Shown: one piece after another, positions 36,322 through 45,190 of the stretch
Layout of the letters: each line of letters starts with the position of its first letter
How positions within the stretch are numbered: position 1 is the stretch's first letter
DNA from: Saprospiraceae bacterium
GTDB taxonomy: Bacteria; Bacteroidota; Bacteroidia; Chitinophagales; Saprospiraceae
Assembly (NCBI GenBank): GCA_020631235.1
Contig: JAHDHQ010000015.1
Coordinates: 1-64,000 of the forward strand
Length of the DNA: 64,000 bases
Reading direction: 5' to 3'
The notes under the pieces: generated by a model
Databases searched by the model: none
Told to the model about the DNA's origin: nothing
Seen by the model: the letters and a program-made list of their open reading frames with translations, nothing else
Translations under genes and position numbers: made by a program

Positions 36322-37527
36322 ATGGAAATCCTTACTACCTTATATGAAATGACGGCTTTTGAAGCCTTATCGAATCAGCCATTGAGTTTGGTAATGATCA
36401 TATTAGCTTTGGTGTTACTTTACCTTGGTATATTTAAACATTTCGAGCCTTTGCTTCTAGTCCCGATTGGTTTCGGTGTCTTGCTTGCTAATTTTCCTGG
36501 CGGAGGCATGGGTGTAGTACAAGCTACGGATGATGTAAATATAAAAGGACTTAACCTCTTGGAAATAGCGGATGATTATGGCATTATGAATATGCTGTAT
36601 TATGTCTTAATAAAAACGGGCCTATTGCCTCCCCTAATCTTTATGGGTGTAGGTGCTATGACTGATTTTGGTCCAATGTTGCGTAATCTTAGATTGGCCT
36701 TTTTTGGTGCTGCTGCGCAGATTGGAATTTTTGCTGTTTTGCTATCTGCTTTAGCCTTGGATTTTACCCCACAAGAAGCTGGAGCCTTAGGTATTATTGG
36801 AGGTGCTGATGGTCCTACAGCTATTTATACAGCCATAAAGTTAGCTCCTCATTTATTAGGACCTATTGCTATTGCGGCTTATTCTTACATGGCACTTATT
36901 CCGGTTATTTTACCGCTTGCTGTACGATTTACAACATCGGAGAAAGAGCTTAAGATTAATATGAAAGCACAGGATAAAATGTATCCTTCATCGGTTAAAA
37001 TCAAGAACCTTAGAATAGTAAAAATTGTTTTTCCTGTTTTGTTAGCGACTCTTATTGCATTGCTAGTTCCAAGTGCTACGCCTCTTGTAGGAATGTTACT
37101 TTTTGGTAATTTAGTTAAGGAGATTGGTTCAGATACCAATCGTCTGTTTAAAGCTGCATCAGAAACCATCATGAATACCGCAACGATCTTTTTGGGGCTT
37201 ACTGTCGGCGCCACCATGTCAGCGGCAACCTTTTTACAAAGTGAAACTTTACTTATCATCTTTGGCGGGTTTTTAGCCTTTATTATTTCTATGATCGGTG
37301 GAATTTTCGCAGTTAAGATCTACAACGTATTTTCCAAAAAGAAAATCAACCCACTTATTGGTGCTACAGGCCTATCTGCGGTACCTATGGCTTCTCGCGT
37401 CGCCAATGAGATAGCCCTAAAGCACGATAAGACAAATCATATTTTACAATATGCTATGTCGAGCAATATTTCAGGGGTGATTGGTTCTGCAGTAGCTGCG
37501 GGTGTATTGATTTCATTTCTAGGATAA
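36322..37527 (+). CDS. oadB: Na+-translocating decarboxylase beta subunit (OadB)
   Basis: A 401-residue multi-pass membrane protein. It shows the diagnostic GGADGPTAIYTAI motif (about 155-167), GVGAMTDFGP, and a C-terminal region with PLIGATGLSAVPMASRVAN. OadB removes carboxyl from biotin and couples this to Na+ export. It starts 2 nt after oadA, the ATG following directly; the AlkC gene begins 7 nt after its stop and is probably on the same transcript. Confidence 0.92.
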   Translation: MEILTTLYEMTAFEALSNQPLSLVMIILALVLLYLGIFKHFEPLLLVPIGFGVLLANFPGGGMGVVQATDDVNIKGLNLLEIADDYGIMNMLYYVLIKTGLLPPLIFMGVGAMTDFGPMLRNLRLAFFGAAAQIGIFAVLLSALALDFTPQEAGALGIIGGADGPTAIYTAIKLAPHLLGPIAIAAYSYMALIPVILPLAVRFTTSEKELKINMKAQDKMYPSSVKIKNLRIVKIVFPVLLATLIALLVPSATPLVGMLLFGNLVKEIGSDTNRLFKAASETIMNTATIFLGLTVGATMSAATFLQSETLLIIFGGFLAFIISMIGGIFAVKIYNVFSKKKINPLIGATGLSAVPMASRVANEIALKHDKTNHILQYAMSSNISGVIGSAVAAGVLISFLG

Positions 37528-37534
37528 ATAAGCC

Positions 37535-38314
37535 ATGGCTTATAAGAAACTTAAGTATTGGTTTGATAAGGCTTTAGCTGAACGATTAGCAGATAAGATT
37601 GAAGCGAGCCAAGCTATACCTTCTTTTGATAGAAAAGCCTTTATTACTGAAATTGATCAGTCAGTTCAGGGTTTAGAGCTAAAAGACCGAGTGGAGCAAA
37701 TCGCGGATACTTTGTTAGTTTTTATTGGCCCCAGCTTCGAAGAAGCCGTATCAATAATTCCATTAATCGTCGGACCAGAAAACAAGAATGAAACTGGCAT
37801 GTTCACTGAGTTTTATTGGTTGATGCCTTTTGCAAAAATGGTGGAAAAGTATGGTCTTAAGCACTTTGAAGCATCGATGAAAGCCTTGGCCATGATTACT
37901 AAAAGAAATACGAGCGAGTACGCCGTCCGGCCATTTTTAGTCAGCTATCCAGATAAGACCATTAAGCAGATGATGGAGTGGTCAAGGGACAATCATTTTC
38001 ACCTTCGAAGACTATCGTGTGAAGGAGCGCGACCTAGGTTGCCTTGGGCTCCTAAGCTCCAGCAATTTATTGATGACCCTAGCCCACTCTTGCCAATTTT
38101 AGAAAACCTTAAATCGGATCCCATCAGATATGTACAAAAATCGGTGGCTAATTGTATTAATGACATCTTAAAAGATCACCCAGAAGTGGCTAAACCCTTG
38201 GTCGAATCATGGAATAAGGAATCTTCTAAAGATACACAATGGATCATCAAACATTCGCTGAGAAATCTGCTAAAAAAAGACGACCCTTGGGCTATTACCA
38301 TTATAAACTCCTAG
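37535..38314 (+). CDS. alkC: AlkC-type DNA alkylation-repair glycosylase
   Basis: A 259-residue HEAT-repeat DNA glycosylase. The N-terminus (YWFDKALAERLADKI) and the highly conserved LRRLSCEGARPRLPWAP stretch (split by family spacing) identify the AlkC branch of the DNA_alkylation family, which removes N3-methylated bases from DNA. It has no C-terminal Ig-like extension. It is only 7 nt after oadB, apparently by operon insertion and not by functional link. An AlkD-type relative sits at 50086. Confidence 0.85.
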   Translation: MAYKKLKYWFDKALAERLADKIEASQAIPSFDRKAFITEIDQSVQGLELKDRVEQIADTLLVFIGPSFEEAVSIIPLIVGPENKNETGMFTEFYWLMPFAKMVEKYGLKHFEASMKALAMITKRNTSEYAVRPFLVSYPDKTIKQMMEWSRDNHFHLRRLSCEGARPRLPWAPKLQQFIDDPSPLLPILENLKSDPIRYVQKSVANCINDILKDHPEVAKPLVESWNKESSKDTQWIIKHSLRNLLKKDDPWAITIINS

Positions 38315-38317
38315 CTA

Positions 38318-38959
38318 TTATTGTTGGAGGACATAAAAGGCATTATCGTCAGTAAAAGCAACTAAACCTACACCTTTGGCGATACATATTTCACAATCCT
38401 CAGTTTCAGATGTTCCTTTTTCAGTAAAGCTCGAGATACCACAGTAGACGTTCTTTAAATTGCGCTGCCCAAATGAACGCTCTTCAAAAAATTGTGTATC
38501 TGGGCTTAGACTAAGATTATTAGCTTTAAAGCTAAGATATGGAGCAATCGATATTTTGCCAATGCCAGACAAATGACAGTGTACTTCCGCTTCTTGTTTG
38601 TTAAACGGTTTTTCATGACTATTGTGATAAACAGAATATCTAAACGTTTTATCTATTTCTGCAAAATCGATTTGGAAATTTACAGAAAGACCATGCCCTT
38701 TTTTCACTTTTGTAGGCAAGGACATGATATCAAATTTGCCAAGGATAACATTACCCGATTCATCACTAAATCGCAATGGTTCTATGGGTAATCCATTGGA
38801 TTTATAGTAATGGCTTGGAATAAAATTAGCTATTGACTGATTGACAAAATCCGCTTCTTGGATGACTTGGGTAAATGTATCCAATGTCTGTTGCTTGGTA
38901 TTACATGACAGAACAAGTAAAAGACCTATCATACACAAAGCTATATTCGAATTTAACAC
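38318..38959 (-). CDS. Hypothetical lipoprotein
   Basis: A 213-residue lipoprotein with a lipobox VLSC (about Cys19), starting at GTG; the first ATG (residue 10) would leave too short a signal. The mature part is beta-rich with two late Cys pairs (NVYCGISS, and CEICIAKGVG), the latter CxxC-like. No family recognised. It lies 2 nt after the pepT stop on the same strand and so belongs to a three-gene unit with pepT and the flavodoxin-fold reductase. Confidence 0.65.
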   Translation of the reverse strand: MLNSNIALCMIGLLLVLSCNTKQQTLDTFTQVIQEADFVNQSIANFIPSHYYKSNGLPIEPLRFSDESGNVILGKFDIMSLPTKVKKGHGLSVNFQIDFAEIDKTFRYSVYHNSHEKPFNKQEAEVHCHLSGIGKISIAPYLSFKANNLSLSPDTQFFEERSFGQRNLKNVYCGISSFTEKGTSETEDCEICIAKGVGLVAFTDDNAFYVLQQ

Positions 38960-38961
38960 AG

Positions 38962-40197
38962 TTAAGCTTTTTCTTCAGTGATTTTACAAATTTCAATAAC
39001 GGTATCTACTGCCGACTGCATTTCTTGTACCGTGGTCCATTCTAACTTACTGTGGATACCGTGCTGACCGGAGAACAGATTTGGGCAAGGTAAACCCATG
39101 TGTGAAAGAACTGCACCATCAGTTCCTCCTCGAATAGGTCCAATATTGATCGGTATATTTAATCGATTCATGGCTTCCTTGGCATATTCTATAATGTGTG
39201 GAAATTTATCCACCACATCTCGCATATTCCTATATTGTTTTTTAGATTTCATCTCAGCAGACGATCCAGGATAATTGACTAAAACCTCATCTGCGAGTCC
39301 TTGAATCATTGCTTCGTGCTCTGCTAATTTACTCGTATCAAAATCTCTAATAATAAAATGGCAAGAGGCCTCTTCTAATACTCCTTCAATTTTACCAGGA
39401 TGGACGAAGCCTTGCTTGTCGGTAGTAGATTCTGGAGACAAATGCTCCTTAGGCAATTTTGCTAAGATTTCGGATAATATTTTTATGGCATTCTCCATTT
39501 TCCCTTTAGCATAACCTGGATGTGCACTGACGCCTTTTACCGTCAAGACTAAGCCATTAGCCGAAAAATTTTCGTACTCAAATGAACCAAGATTTCCACT
39601 ATCGAGAGTATAACCAAAATCTGCACCTATCTTGTCTAACTCGACATGACTTACTCCCCTACCTATTTCTTCATCAGTGGTAATGTACAATGATACTTTA
39701 CCGTGTTGTATAGAAGGATTATTGACTAATTGGTATGCAGCATCCATAATGCATGCCACACCTGATTTATCATCAGCTCCAAGGAGCGTAAGCCCGCTTG
39801 CTGTTATAATGTCTTGCCCTAATTTATCTTTTAATTCAGGAAATTTTTGTTCATCTATAACCTGGCTGTTATCATCAGGAAGAACAATGCTACCTCCTTG
39901 ATAATTAGCATGTACAATCGGTTTTACATTCGTACCGCTGCAATCATAGGCAGTATCTACGTGGCTACAGAAAAAGATGGAAGGCACATTCGATTTAGAC
40001 GAATTTGATGGAATATGAGCATACACTCCACCATCTTCCCCTCGTTCATGCTGGATGCCCATTTGTGATAATTCTTCTTCGATGACTTTAATCATATCTA
40101 GTTGCTTAGCCGTCGAAGGTACAGCTGTAGAATTAGGGTCCGCTTGAGTATCTATTTGTACGTACTTAAGAAATCGATCTTTAACTGTGTAGTTCAT
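38962..40197 (-). CDS. pepT: Peptidase T (tripeptide aminopeptidase)
   Basis: A 411-residue M20-family zinc aminopeptidase that removes the N-terminal residue of tripeptides in the cytoplasm. Metal ligands visible: SHVDTAYD (His, Asp), LLGADDKSG (bridging Asp), TTDEEIG (catalytic Glu plus ligand Glu), YTLDSG (Asp) and the C-terminal GQHGIHSKLEW (His). Length is normal. Its ATG overlaps the stop of the upstream reductase gene by 1 nt (TAATG), so translation is coupled. Confidence 0.93.
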   Translation of the reverse strand: MNYTVKDRFLKYVQIDTQADPNSTAVPSTAKQLDMIKVIEEELSQMGIQHERGEDGGVYAHIPSNSSKSNVPSIFFCSHVDTAYDCSGTNVKPIVHANYQGGSIVLPDDNSQVIDEQKFPELKDKLGQDIITASGLTLLGADDKSGVACIMDAAYQLVNNPSIQHGKVSLYITTDEEIGRGVSHVELDKIGADFGYTLDSGNLGSFEYENFSANGLVLTVKGVSAHPGYAKGKMENAIKILSEILAKLPKEHLSPESTTDKQGFVHPGKIEGVLEEASCHFIIRDFDTSKLAEHEAMIQGLADEVLVNYPGSSAEMKSKKQYRNMRDVVDKFPHIIEYAKEAMNRLNIPINIGPIRGGTDGAVLSHMGLPCPNLFSGQHGIHSKLEWTTVQEMQSAVDTVIEICKITEEKA

Positions 40198-40712
40198 TAT
40201 CCTTGATTTTTATTAACTGAGATTAAATTCGTGCTAAAATTACGGATTAGATTTAGGACTTCATCACTTATTTTGCTTTCAATCCAGCAGTGTATATGTC
40301 CTTGGTAGTTCATACCTAAATATTCTGCACTTAATGAAAGTGGTTTATCAAAGTCTGGTTGTAAATCATTGCTATTGCTGCATGAAATTACTGCCATTCC
40401 TTTACCTCTCAATTGTCGGCCAGTTTCTTTTTCTATTTTTAAACAATCCGTAATCCTATCCAAAAAGACCTTCATTCTGCCGCTCATGGAATACCAATAA
40501 ACAGGAGTTGCTAAGATGATAAGATCGTATTTGACTAATGCTTTCATTAATGACAAAAAATCATCGTTTTGCTGATGGTTATAATCATAATATCCAATGT
40601 TGTATTTCTTAAGATCAAACACATCAAAGTCAATATATGCCTTAAAGGCTTGAAGGATAGTAAAGGTGTCTCCTTTACTTCTTGCACTACCTTGGACCAC
40701 AGCTATTTTCAT
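40197..40712 (-). CDS. Flavodoxin-fold NADPH-dependent FMN reductase-like protein
   Basis: A 171-residue protein with a flavodoxin-like fold. The phosphate-binding opening is GSARSKGDT, then TPVYWYSMSGRMKVFLDR (flavin-contact and dimer helix) and a later VISCSNSND segment. It probably binds FMN and reduces small acceptors with NAD(P)H. It is the first gene of a unit with pepT (TAATG overlap) and the lipoprotein. Upstream lies the terminator of the giant protein gene. Confidence 0.85.
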   Translation of the reverse strand: MKIAVVQGSARSKGDTFTILQAFKAYIDFDVFDLKKYNIGYYDYNHQQNDDFLSLMKALVKYDLIILATPVYWYSMSGRMKVFLDRITDCLKIEKETGRQLRGKGMAVISCSNSNDLQPDFDKPLSLSAEYLGMNYQGHIHCWIESKISDEVLNLIRNFSTNLISVNKNQG

Positions 40713-40727
40713 ATCTATTTTGTTTCC

Positions 40728-40762
40728 AAAAAAAAAAGAGTGTCCAAATTAGACACTCTTTT
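40728..40762 (-). terminator. Rho-independent terminator after the T9SS giant
   Basis: A perfect 11-bp stem (40734-40744 with 40752-40762), 7-nt loop, and, on the minus strand, a long T tract (T10 or more within 40728-40737). It lies 20 nt after the stop of the 40782 gene and is the clearest terminator in the window. Confidence 0.85.
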
Positions 40763-40781
40763 AAAAAGTAATTTTACACTT

Positions 40782-43700
40782 TTAGTTTTTGACTACCTTA
40801 TACAATTTATTAAATGCGGCATCTCTAAACCATAAATAATATTGGCCAGCAGGTAAGTTTTTCGTCGTAAACTGTCCATGCTGTACACCGTTAAAATTCA
40901 CTAAATCTCTATCGTAAACTATGGCTCCAGTTTGATCCATTAATGAAGCGCGCAAATTGTGCACATCAGATAAACCTTCAACTTGAACTTGGAAAAATCC
41001 ATCGTTCGGATTAGGTGCAATCGTCACCTTTATATCATTAGCAAGATCCTCGACATTGGAATCAAAACCTATAGATACAACCCCTGAAGTCTCGCAACCA
41101 TTAGCGTCTATCACTGAAATAGAATAATCTCCAGCAGGCAAATCATTGAACGTATTATCTGATCCTTGGTCTACGCCATCAATACTGAACTCAAACGGTG
41201 GGATCCCATTAATAACTTCAGCGATAATCCTTCCATCGGCAGCTGATCCATCAGAAGCGTTTACTGTTTGCAGATCTAAATCTATCATACACTCGAATGG
41301 AAAACAAAACTCAAATTGTGCTTCAGAACCAAAATTAGGCGTTATCAATTGTGCCAAAATATTTCCATTTTCGTCCGTCCACTCAAAACCTGGATTTCCT
41401 CCCCAAGACCATCCATCTCCGTAAGAATCTTTTAATACAAAAGTGTAACAAGCCGGATTCGTACATAAGTTTATCGCTTGTTCGCCAATATCATTTGTTG
41501 GATAATTTTCTGATAATACCACATTCCCTTCATCATCTATCAATTGCCAACTGGTCTCTGAGGAATAAAAATCAGGTTCTAATCGAAGACTTAACCGTTC
41601 AGTTCCTGGATCATAAGAAAACATACTCGAAGCATTGTCGTTCACATTATATTCGTCCGTCATTCCGTTCGGGTTATAGACCACGTATTCTATAGTGTTA
41701 TCTCCCATTACAAAATTAGTGATAGCAAAAGTATGTGTGTATATATCTCCTTTCGCTAAATCACCCATATACTCAAATGTTTGCGTCTCTCCATTTATAG
41801 TTGCATCAAGCAAGAAACTAGTTAAATTTTCTTCACCTTGATTTTCTATGGTTACGTCAACATTTACAAAAGAACCACATATCAAAGGATCGACACCTTG
41901 CACATCTATAATCGCTGCATCAAAACGAGGCAATTTAGTTCGTGTGTAATTACCCATGTCATTTAATCCATTCTGATCGTTCGGAGCTGAAACATAAATA
42001 CTTATTTCATAAGGCCTAATTTCATCCATATCAATGGTAGAACTAAATGTATGTTCGTAAGCAGCAGCTTCTTCTACCAATAGATTTACTTCATCTTCTA
42101 CAATGAGCTCACCATCAACCATAAGCCCTACAGTAAAGTTATCTTGGTCTTCTAATCCAAAGTTTCTAAATGTAGCTGTTACCGTTTCAGCGGCTGTCAA
42201 ATCTTGGCTTGATGATGGCGTGTTTAAACTAACTACTCCCATATCGAAAGTATCTACTTTCAATACAAATTTTGCCACTTTAGTTGCCCAGTTACCATTA
42301 CCTAGCATGTATTCGCCAGTATACCAAAACGTTTTTTCATCGATTGGGTCTACGGATAGTGATGTATAATCTCCCCAACGCTGAAATGGATTATCAGATC
42401 CACCTTCCACGATCAGGGTTTCTTCGTAAGTCATCGTCCCAAGCGAATCTGAAGCCAGTCTACCCGTCACTCTAAGTCCTAAATAGGTTGAATCTGGATC
42501 AACAACAGAATAGGCTAAACCAATGTTTCCTGATCCATCCATGGCAACCGCTGGCTGCAAATTACTTTGACCTTCCGTTGGAGAATGTGTACCTTCTTGA
42601 TACAACTCCCACTGTCCTCCTGGGTATTTTCTTACCTCAACCCATCGTGTACCAGCAATATTATCACCTACATCTATAGAAAAAGTCATTAGCATCATTT
42701 CATACTCTGTAAAATTTCTGTATTGCGCTTGATTAAAAATCACATGCTGAAGAGCTGAGATAGTTCCTGGACCTGGCTGATCGATACAGTTAAAAATAGA
42801 GTTACCACATAAATCACTATCAAATGGAGCTAAATCAATTTTTATAGGACCTTCCATTCTCGAGTTTGAAGGTTCTTCCTTATCATAGTAAGCTTCCCAA
42901 ATTTCAATCCCATCTGCACTACCTGTTCCCCAAGCATCATCGACCATTCTTACATTATAATGCGGCGCGCCATCTGGTGGTGGTGTAGTACCATCCCATT
43001 CGGCAGGTGTAGCGATGTTAAATACAAATGCATTGGTATTTGGCTTATTCAATCCTGGAACTCTTATCATATCCGTTTCTACCCCATTGATTAAATCTTC
43101 TCGATCTATAATATATACAGGGATGAATGGAGAAGCTCCCTCATTGGTCGTTACATATAATGCATCATGCCATAAGCCAAACTTTGGATAATCTGGAAAT
43201 AGTTGTGTCGGAAATCGGTAAGAATAATATGATCCTGTTGGATCTGGTGTTTCAGAAACTGCGACTAATAAAGCATTACCATTAGCTTGAAATTCAGTCA
43301 ATATCCATCGATCGTACTCTTGATCGTAACAAATAATAGGATCTCCTAAACCATTCACTCCAAATTGATTCCATAGCACGTTTAGCGACATTGGACCTTC
43401 AACAACATTGCCTTCTTTATCCCATATAATTATGGTCGTTCCATTTCCATTTACGGCTTGAATATAATGATTCGCGCCATTGTCACCATCTGGATCAGGA
43501 GGCAAAACTCCAGACAATGCTTGATTTGTGCCCTCTAAAATCTGATCTAAGATGACAGGACCTCTATTAATCGGTGGGTTTTTACTTAAACTGGCCAATG
43601 GGTCACCATTTTTTGGCAATGCTTCCTTAGCATTGGGTGTCGGCATCGGAATTTGCTGAGAAAAGTTGGGAATATTTTTCCAATCGTTTTTAAACTTCTT

Positions 43701-43847
43701 CTTGTAGTCGTTCATATTAGGCGTTGCTTTATGGGCAACTTCACTTAATGGCTTTGATAAGCCTAATAAGGTTCCTTTTGCAATTTCTGCTTGAGCAAAT
43801 ACAAAGCTTGGAAAAATGACGGATAGAATAACAATTATTTTTTTCAT
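40782..43847 (-). CDS. Giant secreted multidomain protein with type IX sorting domain (paralogue 2)
   Basis: A 1021-residue close paralogue of the 11912 protein, with the same order: signal peptide, a large region with PPDPDGDNG, WILTEFQAN and FPDYPKFGLWHDALY, CARDB-like domains, a DSYGDGW module, an SprB-like repeat, and a Por secretion C-terminal domain (APNPNDGFF, AGQYYLWF, KLYKVVKN). Conservation is very high in the N-terminal 450 residues and lower in the CARDB part. A T9SS substrate, surface-attached or released. It has its own promoter box (43868-43875) and terminator (40728-40762), so it is a single-gene unit. Confidence 0.85.
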   Translation of the reverse strand: MKKIIVILSVIFPSFVFAQAEIAKGTLLGLSKPLSEVAHKATPNMNDYKKKFKNDWKNIPNFSQQIPMPTPNAKEALPKNGDPLASLSKNPPINRGPVILDQILEGTNQALSGVLPPDPDGDNGANHYIQAVNGNGTTIIIWDKEGNVVEGPMSLNVLWNQFGVNGLGDPIICYDQEYDRWILTEFQANGNALLVAVSETPDPTGSYYSYRFPTQLFPDYPKFGLWHDALYVTTNEGASPFIPVYIIDREDLINGVETDMIRVPGLNKPNTNAFVFNIATPAEWDGTTPPPDGAPHYNVRMVDDAWGTGSADGIEIWEAYYDKEEPSNSRMEGPIKIDLAPFDSDLCGNSIFNCIDQPGPGTISALQHVIFNQAQYRNFTEYEMMLMTFSIDVGDNIAGTRWVEVRKYPGGQWELYQEGTHSPTEGQSNLQPAVAMDGSGNIGLAYSVVDPDSTYLGLRVTGRLASDSLGTMTYEETLIVEGGSDNPFQRWGDYTSLSVDPIDEKTFWYTGEYMLGNGNWATKVAKFVLKVDTFDMGVVSLNTPSSSQDLTAAETVTATFRNFGLEDQDNFTVGLMVDGELIVEDEVNLLVEEAAAYEHTFSSTIDMDEIRPYEISIYVSAPNDQNGLNDMGNYTRTKLPRFDAAIIDVQGVDPLICGSFVNVDVTIENQGEENLTSFLLDATINGETQTFEYMGDLAKGDIYTHTFAITNFVMGDNTIEYVVYNPNGMTDEYNVNDNASSMFSYDPGTERLSLRLEPDFYSSETSWQLIDDEGNVVLSENYPTNDIGEQAINLCTNPACYTFVLKDSYGDGWSWGGNPGFEWTDENGNILAQLITPNFGSEAQFEFCFPFECMIDLDLQTVNASDGSAADGRIIAEVINGIPPFEFSIDGVDQGSDNTFNDLPAGDYSISVIDANGCETSGVVSIGFDSNVEDLANDIKVTIAPNPNDGFFQVQVEGLSDVHNLRASLMDQTGAIVYDRDLVNFNGVQHGQFTTKNLPAGQYYLWFRDAAFNKLYKVVKN

Positions 43848-43867
43848 TCTGTAGATTATGGTTTTTT

Positions 43868-43875
43868 CAAAAGTA
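43868..43875 (-). promoter_or_regulatory. -7 box for the 40782 T9SS giant
   Basis: On the minus strand TACTTTTG matches TAnnTTTG, 21 nt before the ATG. The -33 region has no clear TTG. It lies inside a weak + strand reading frame at 43858-44088, which argues against that frame being a gene. Confidence 0.4.
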
Positions 43876-44068
43876 AAACGATTAAACAGTATTTTCAGAT
43901 CTCTAAAAGAAATTAAATGTCCATTAGGAGATAAAAATCAACAATTAGTAGAATTTACAAAACTTATTTTGAGAATTTGCGTTTTTAATTCACTTGCTTT
44001 AAGTGACTTTTACGATTTATTTCGTTCTAAATATATAAAAGAAGTTTTTTCATATTGTTTTGATTTTG

Positions 44069-44107
44069 GAAGCTACGACATCCTATGATACGTAGCTTCT
44101 TTTTTTT
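44069..44107 (+). terminator. Rho-independent terminator facing the + strand
   Basis: A perfect 9-bp stem (44069-44077 with 44091-44099), 13-nt loop, then T8 on the + strand. On the minus strand it has no T tract and would only weakly stop the 44106 gene. No convincing + strand gene lies upstream, only a 76-codon frame (43858-44088) whose stop falls in the loop, so the transcript it ends is unknown. Confidence 0.65.
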
Positions 44108-45011
44108 ATCCCCACAGGTTCTCATTGTAAACTCCATCTGCAATTAATTGTTTAATCTTTTTCACGACAAATGGTTTGTCTTCTTGATAAGTCACACCAA
44201 ACCAGCTCGACGGCGACTCAAGGACCTTCACTTTTTTAAAACCACTTTCGATCATTTGATCAAGGACTTTAGGGATAAAAAACTCCGATTTTAATTCGTC
44301 ACCAGACTCTTTGAGAAAATCTATAAAATATTCTTCAGTCTTCTCAAAAAAATCAGGAAAGAAGCCAAACATATTCATCGAAACTAAAGTATCTGCATCA
44401 AGTATAATTTCTTTTTGCTCTGCATTTGTGTACCTGCCTTTAGCACCTTCAATCTTTTCAATGGCTATTGCTTCTACAATGTCCACCAAATAATGCTCAT
44501 CATCTCGTTGACAAACCCCGCGGTTTACAGTACCATAATCCGATAAAGTATTTTTTAAATAATAAGAAACCACTGCATAATCAGCATTATCAGTTGCCTT
44601 ATTAAAGTAATTAATCAATGTGGTATAGGCCTCAGGGCCATAATAATCATCGGCATTAATGACTGCAAAAGGGTCTTGTACTGCTTCTTTGGCTACTAGT
44701 ACGGCATGAGCTGTACCCCATGGTTTTTCTCTTTTAGGATTCAACTGAATACCAACAGGAAGGGCGTCCAATTCTTGAGTAACATAGACTACTTCGACCT
44801 TGCCTTTAAGTTTGGGTGTAAAGATGGATCTGAATTCTTCTATAAATGAAGATCTGACTATAAACACGATCTTTTTAAAACCAGCTTTGATAGCATCATG
44901 AATAGAATAATCAATGATGGCTTCTTTATTGGGCCCAAAGCCATCTAATTGCTTTAGTCCTCCATATCTACTTCCCATTCCTGCTGCTAAAATGATTAAT
45001 GTTGGTTTCAT
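44106..45011 (-). CDS. Sugar-phosphate nucleotidyltransferase
   Basis: A 301-residue NTP_transferase-fold protein. The signature LAAGMGSRYGGLKQLDGFGPN-KE (nucleotide loop and Lys), a VINADDYYG metal motif and a late glycine-rich region are visible. It is of the size and form of a stand-alone sugar nucleotidyltransferase, but the sugar and nucleotide are not fixed by sequence; the opening GGLKQ resembles a group of uncharacterised Bacteroidota enzymes. It is monocistronic, with its end in the T-rich terminator region. Confidence 0.82.
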   Translation of the reverse strand: MKPTLIILAAGMGSRYGGLKQLDGFGPNKEAIIDYSIHDAIKAGFKKIVFIVRSSFIEEFRSIFTPKLKGKVEVVYVTQELDALPVGIQLNPKREKPWGTAHAVLVAKEAVQDPFAVINADDYYGPEAYTTLINYFNKATDNADYAVVSYYLKNTLSDYGTVNRGVCQRDDEHYLVDIVEAIAIEKIEGAKGRYTNAEQKEIILDADTLVSMNMFGFFPDFFEKTEEYFIDFLKESGDELKSEFFIPKVLDQMIESGFKKVKVLESPSSWFGVTYQEDKPFVVKKIKQLIADGVYNENLWG

Positions 45012-45190
45012 ACTATAAAATATTGTTAATGTGTCTTCTTTTAGGGTTCTTGTTTATGAAAATAATGGTGAAAATAATACATTTGTGGAACCTGTGACGT
45101 TAATATATTGCTAAGAATAATTTTAGTTATTGGTAATATAACATATTATATTTATCTTTAATATGTAATAAGTTATAATGTAGTAGTAAC

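Noticed and set aside
43858-44088. 76-codon + strand frame before the terminator
   Set aside because: It overlaps the promoter box and start of the divergent 40782 gene and its stop falls in a terminator loop. I see no protein family and kept only the terminator.
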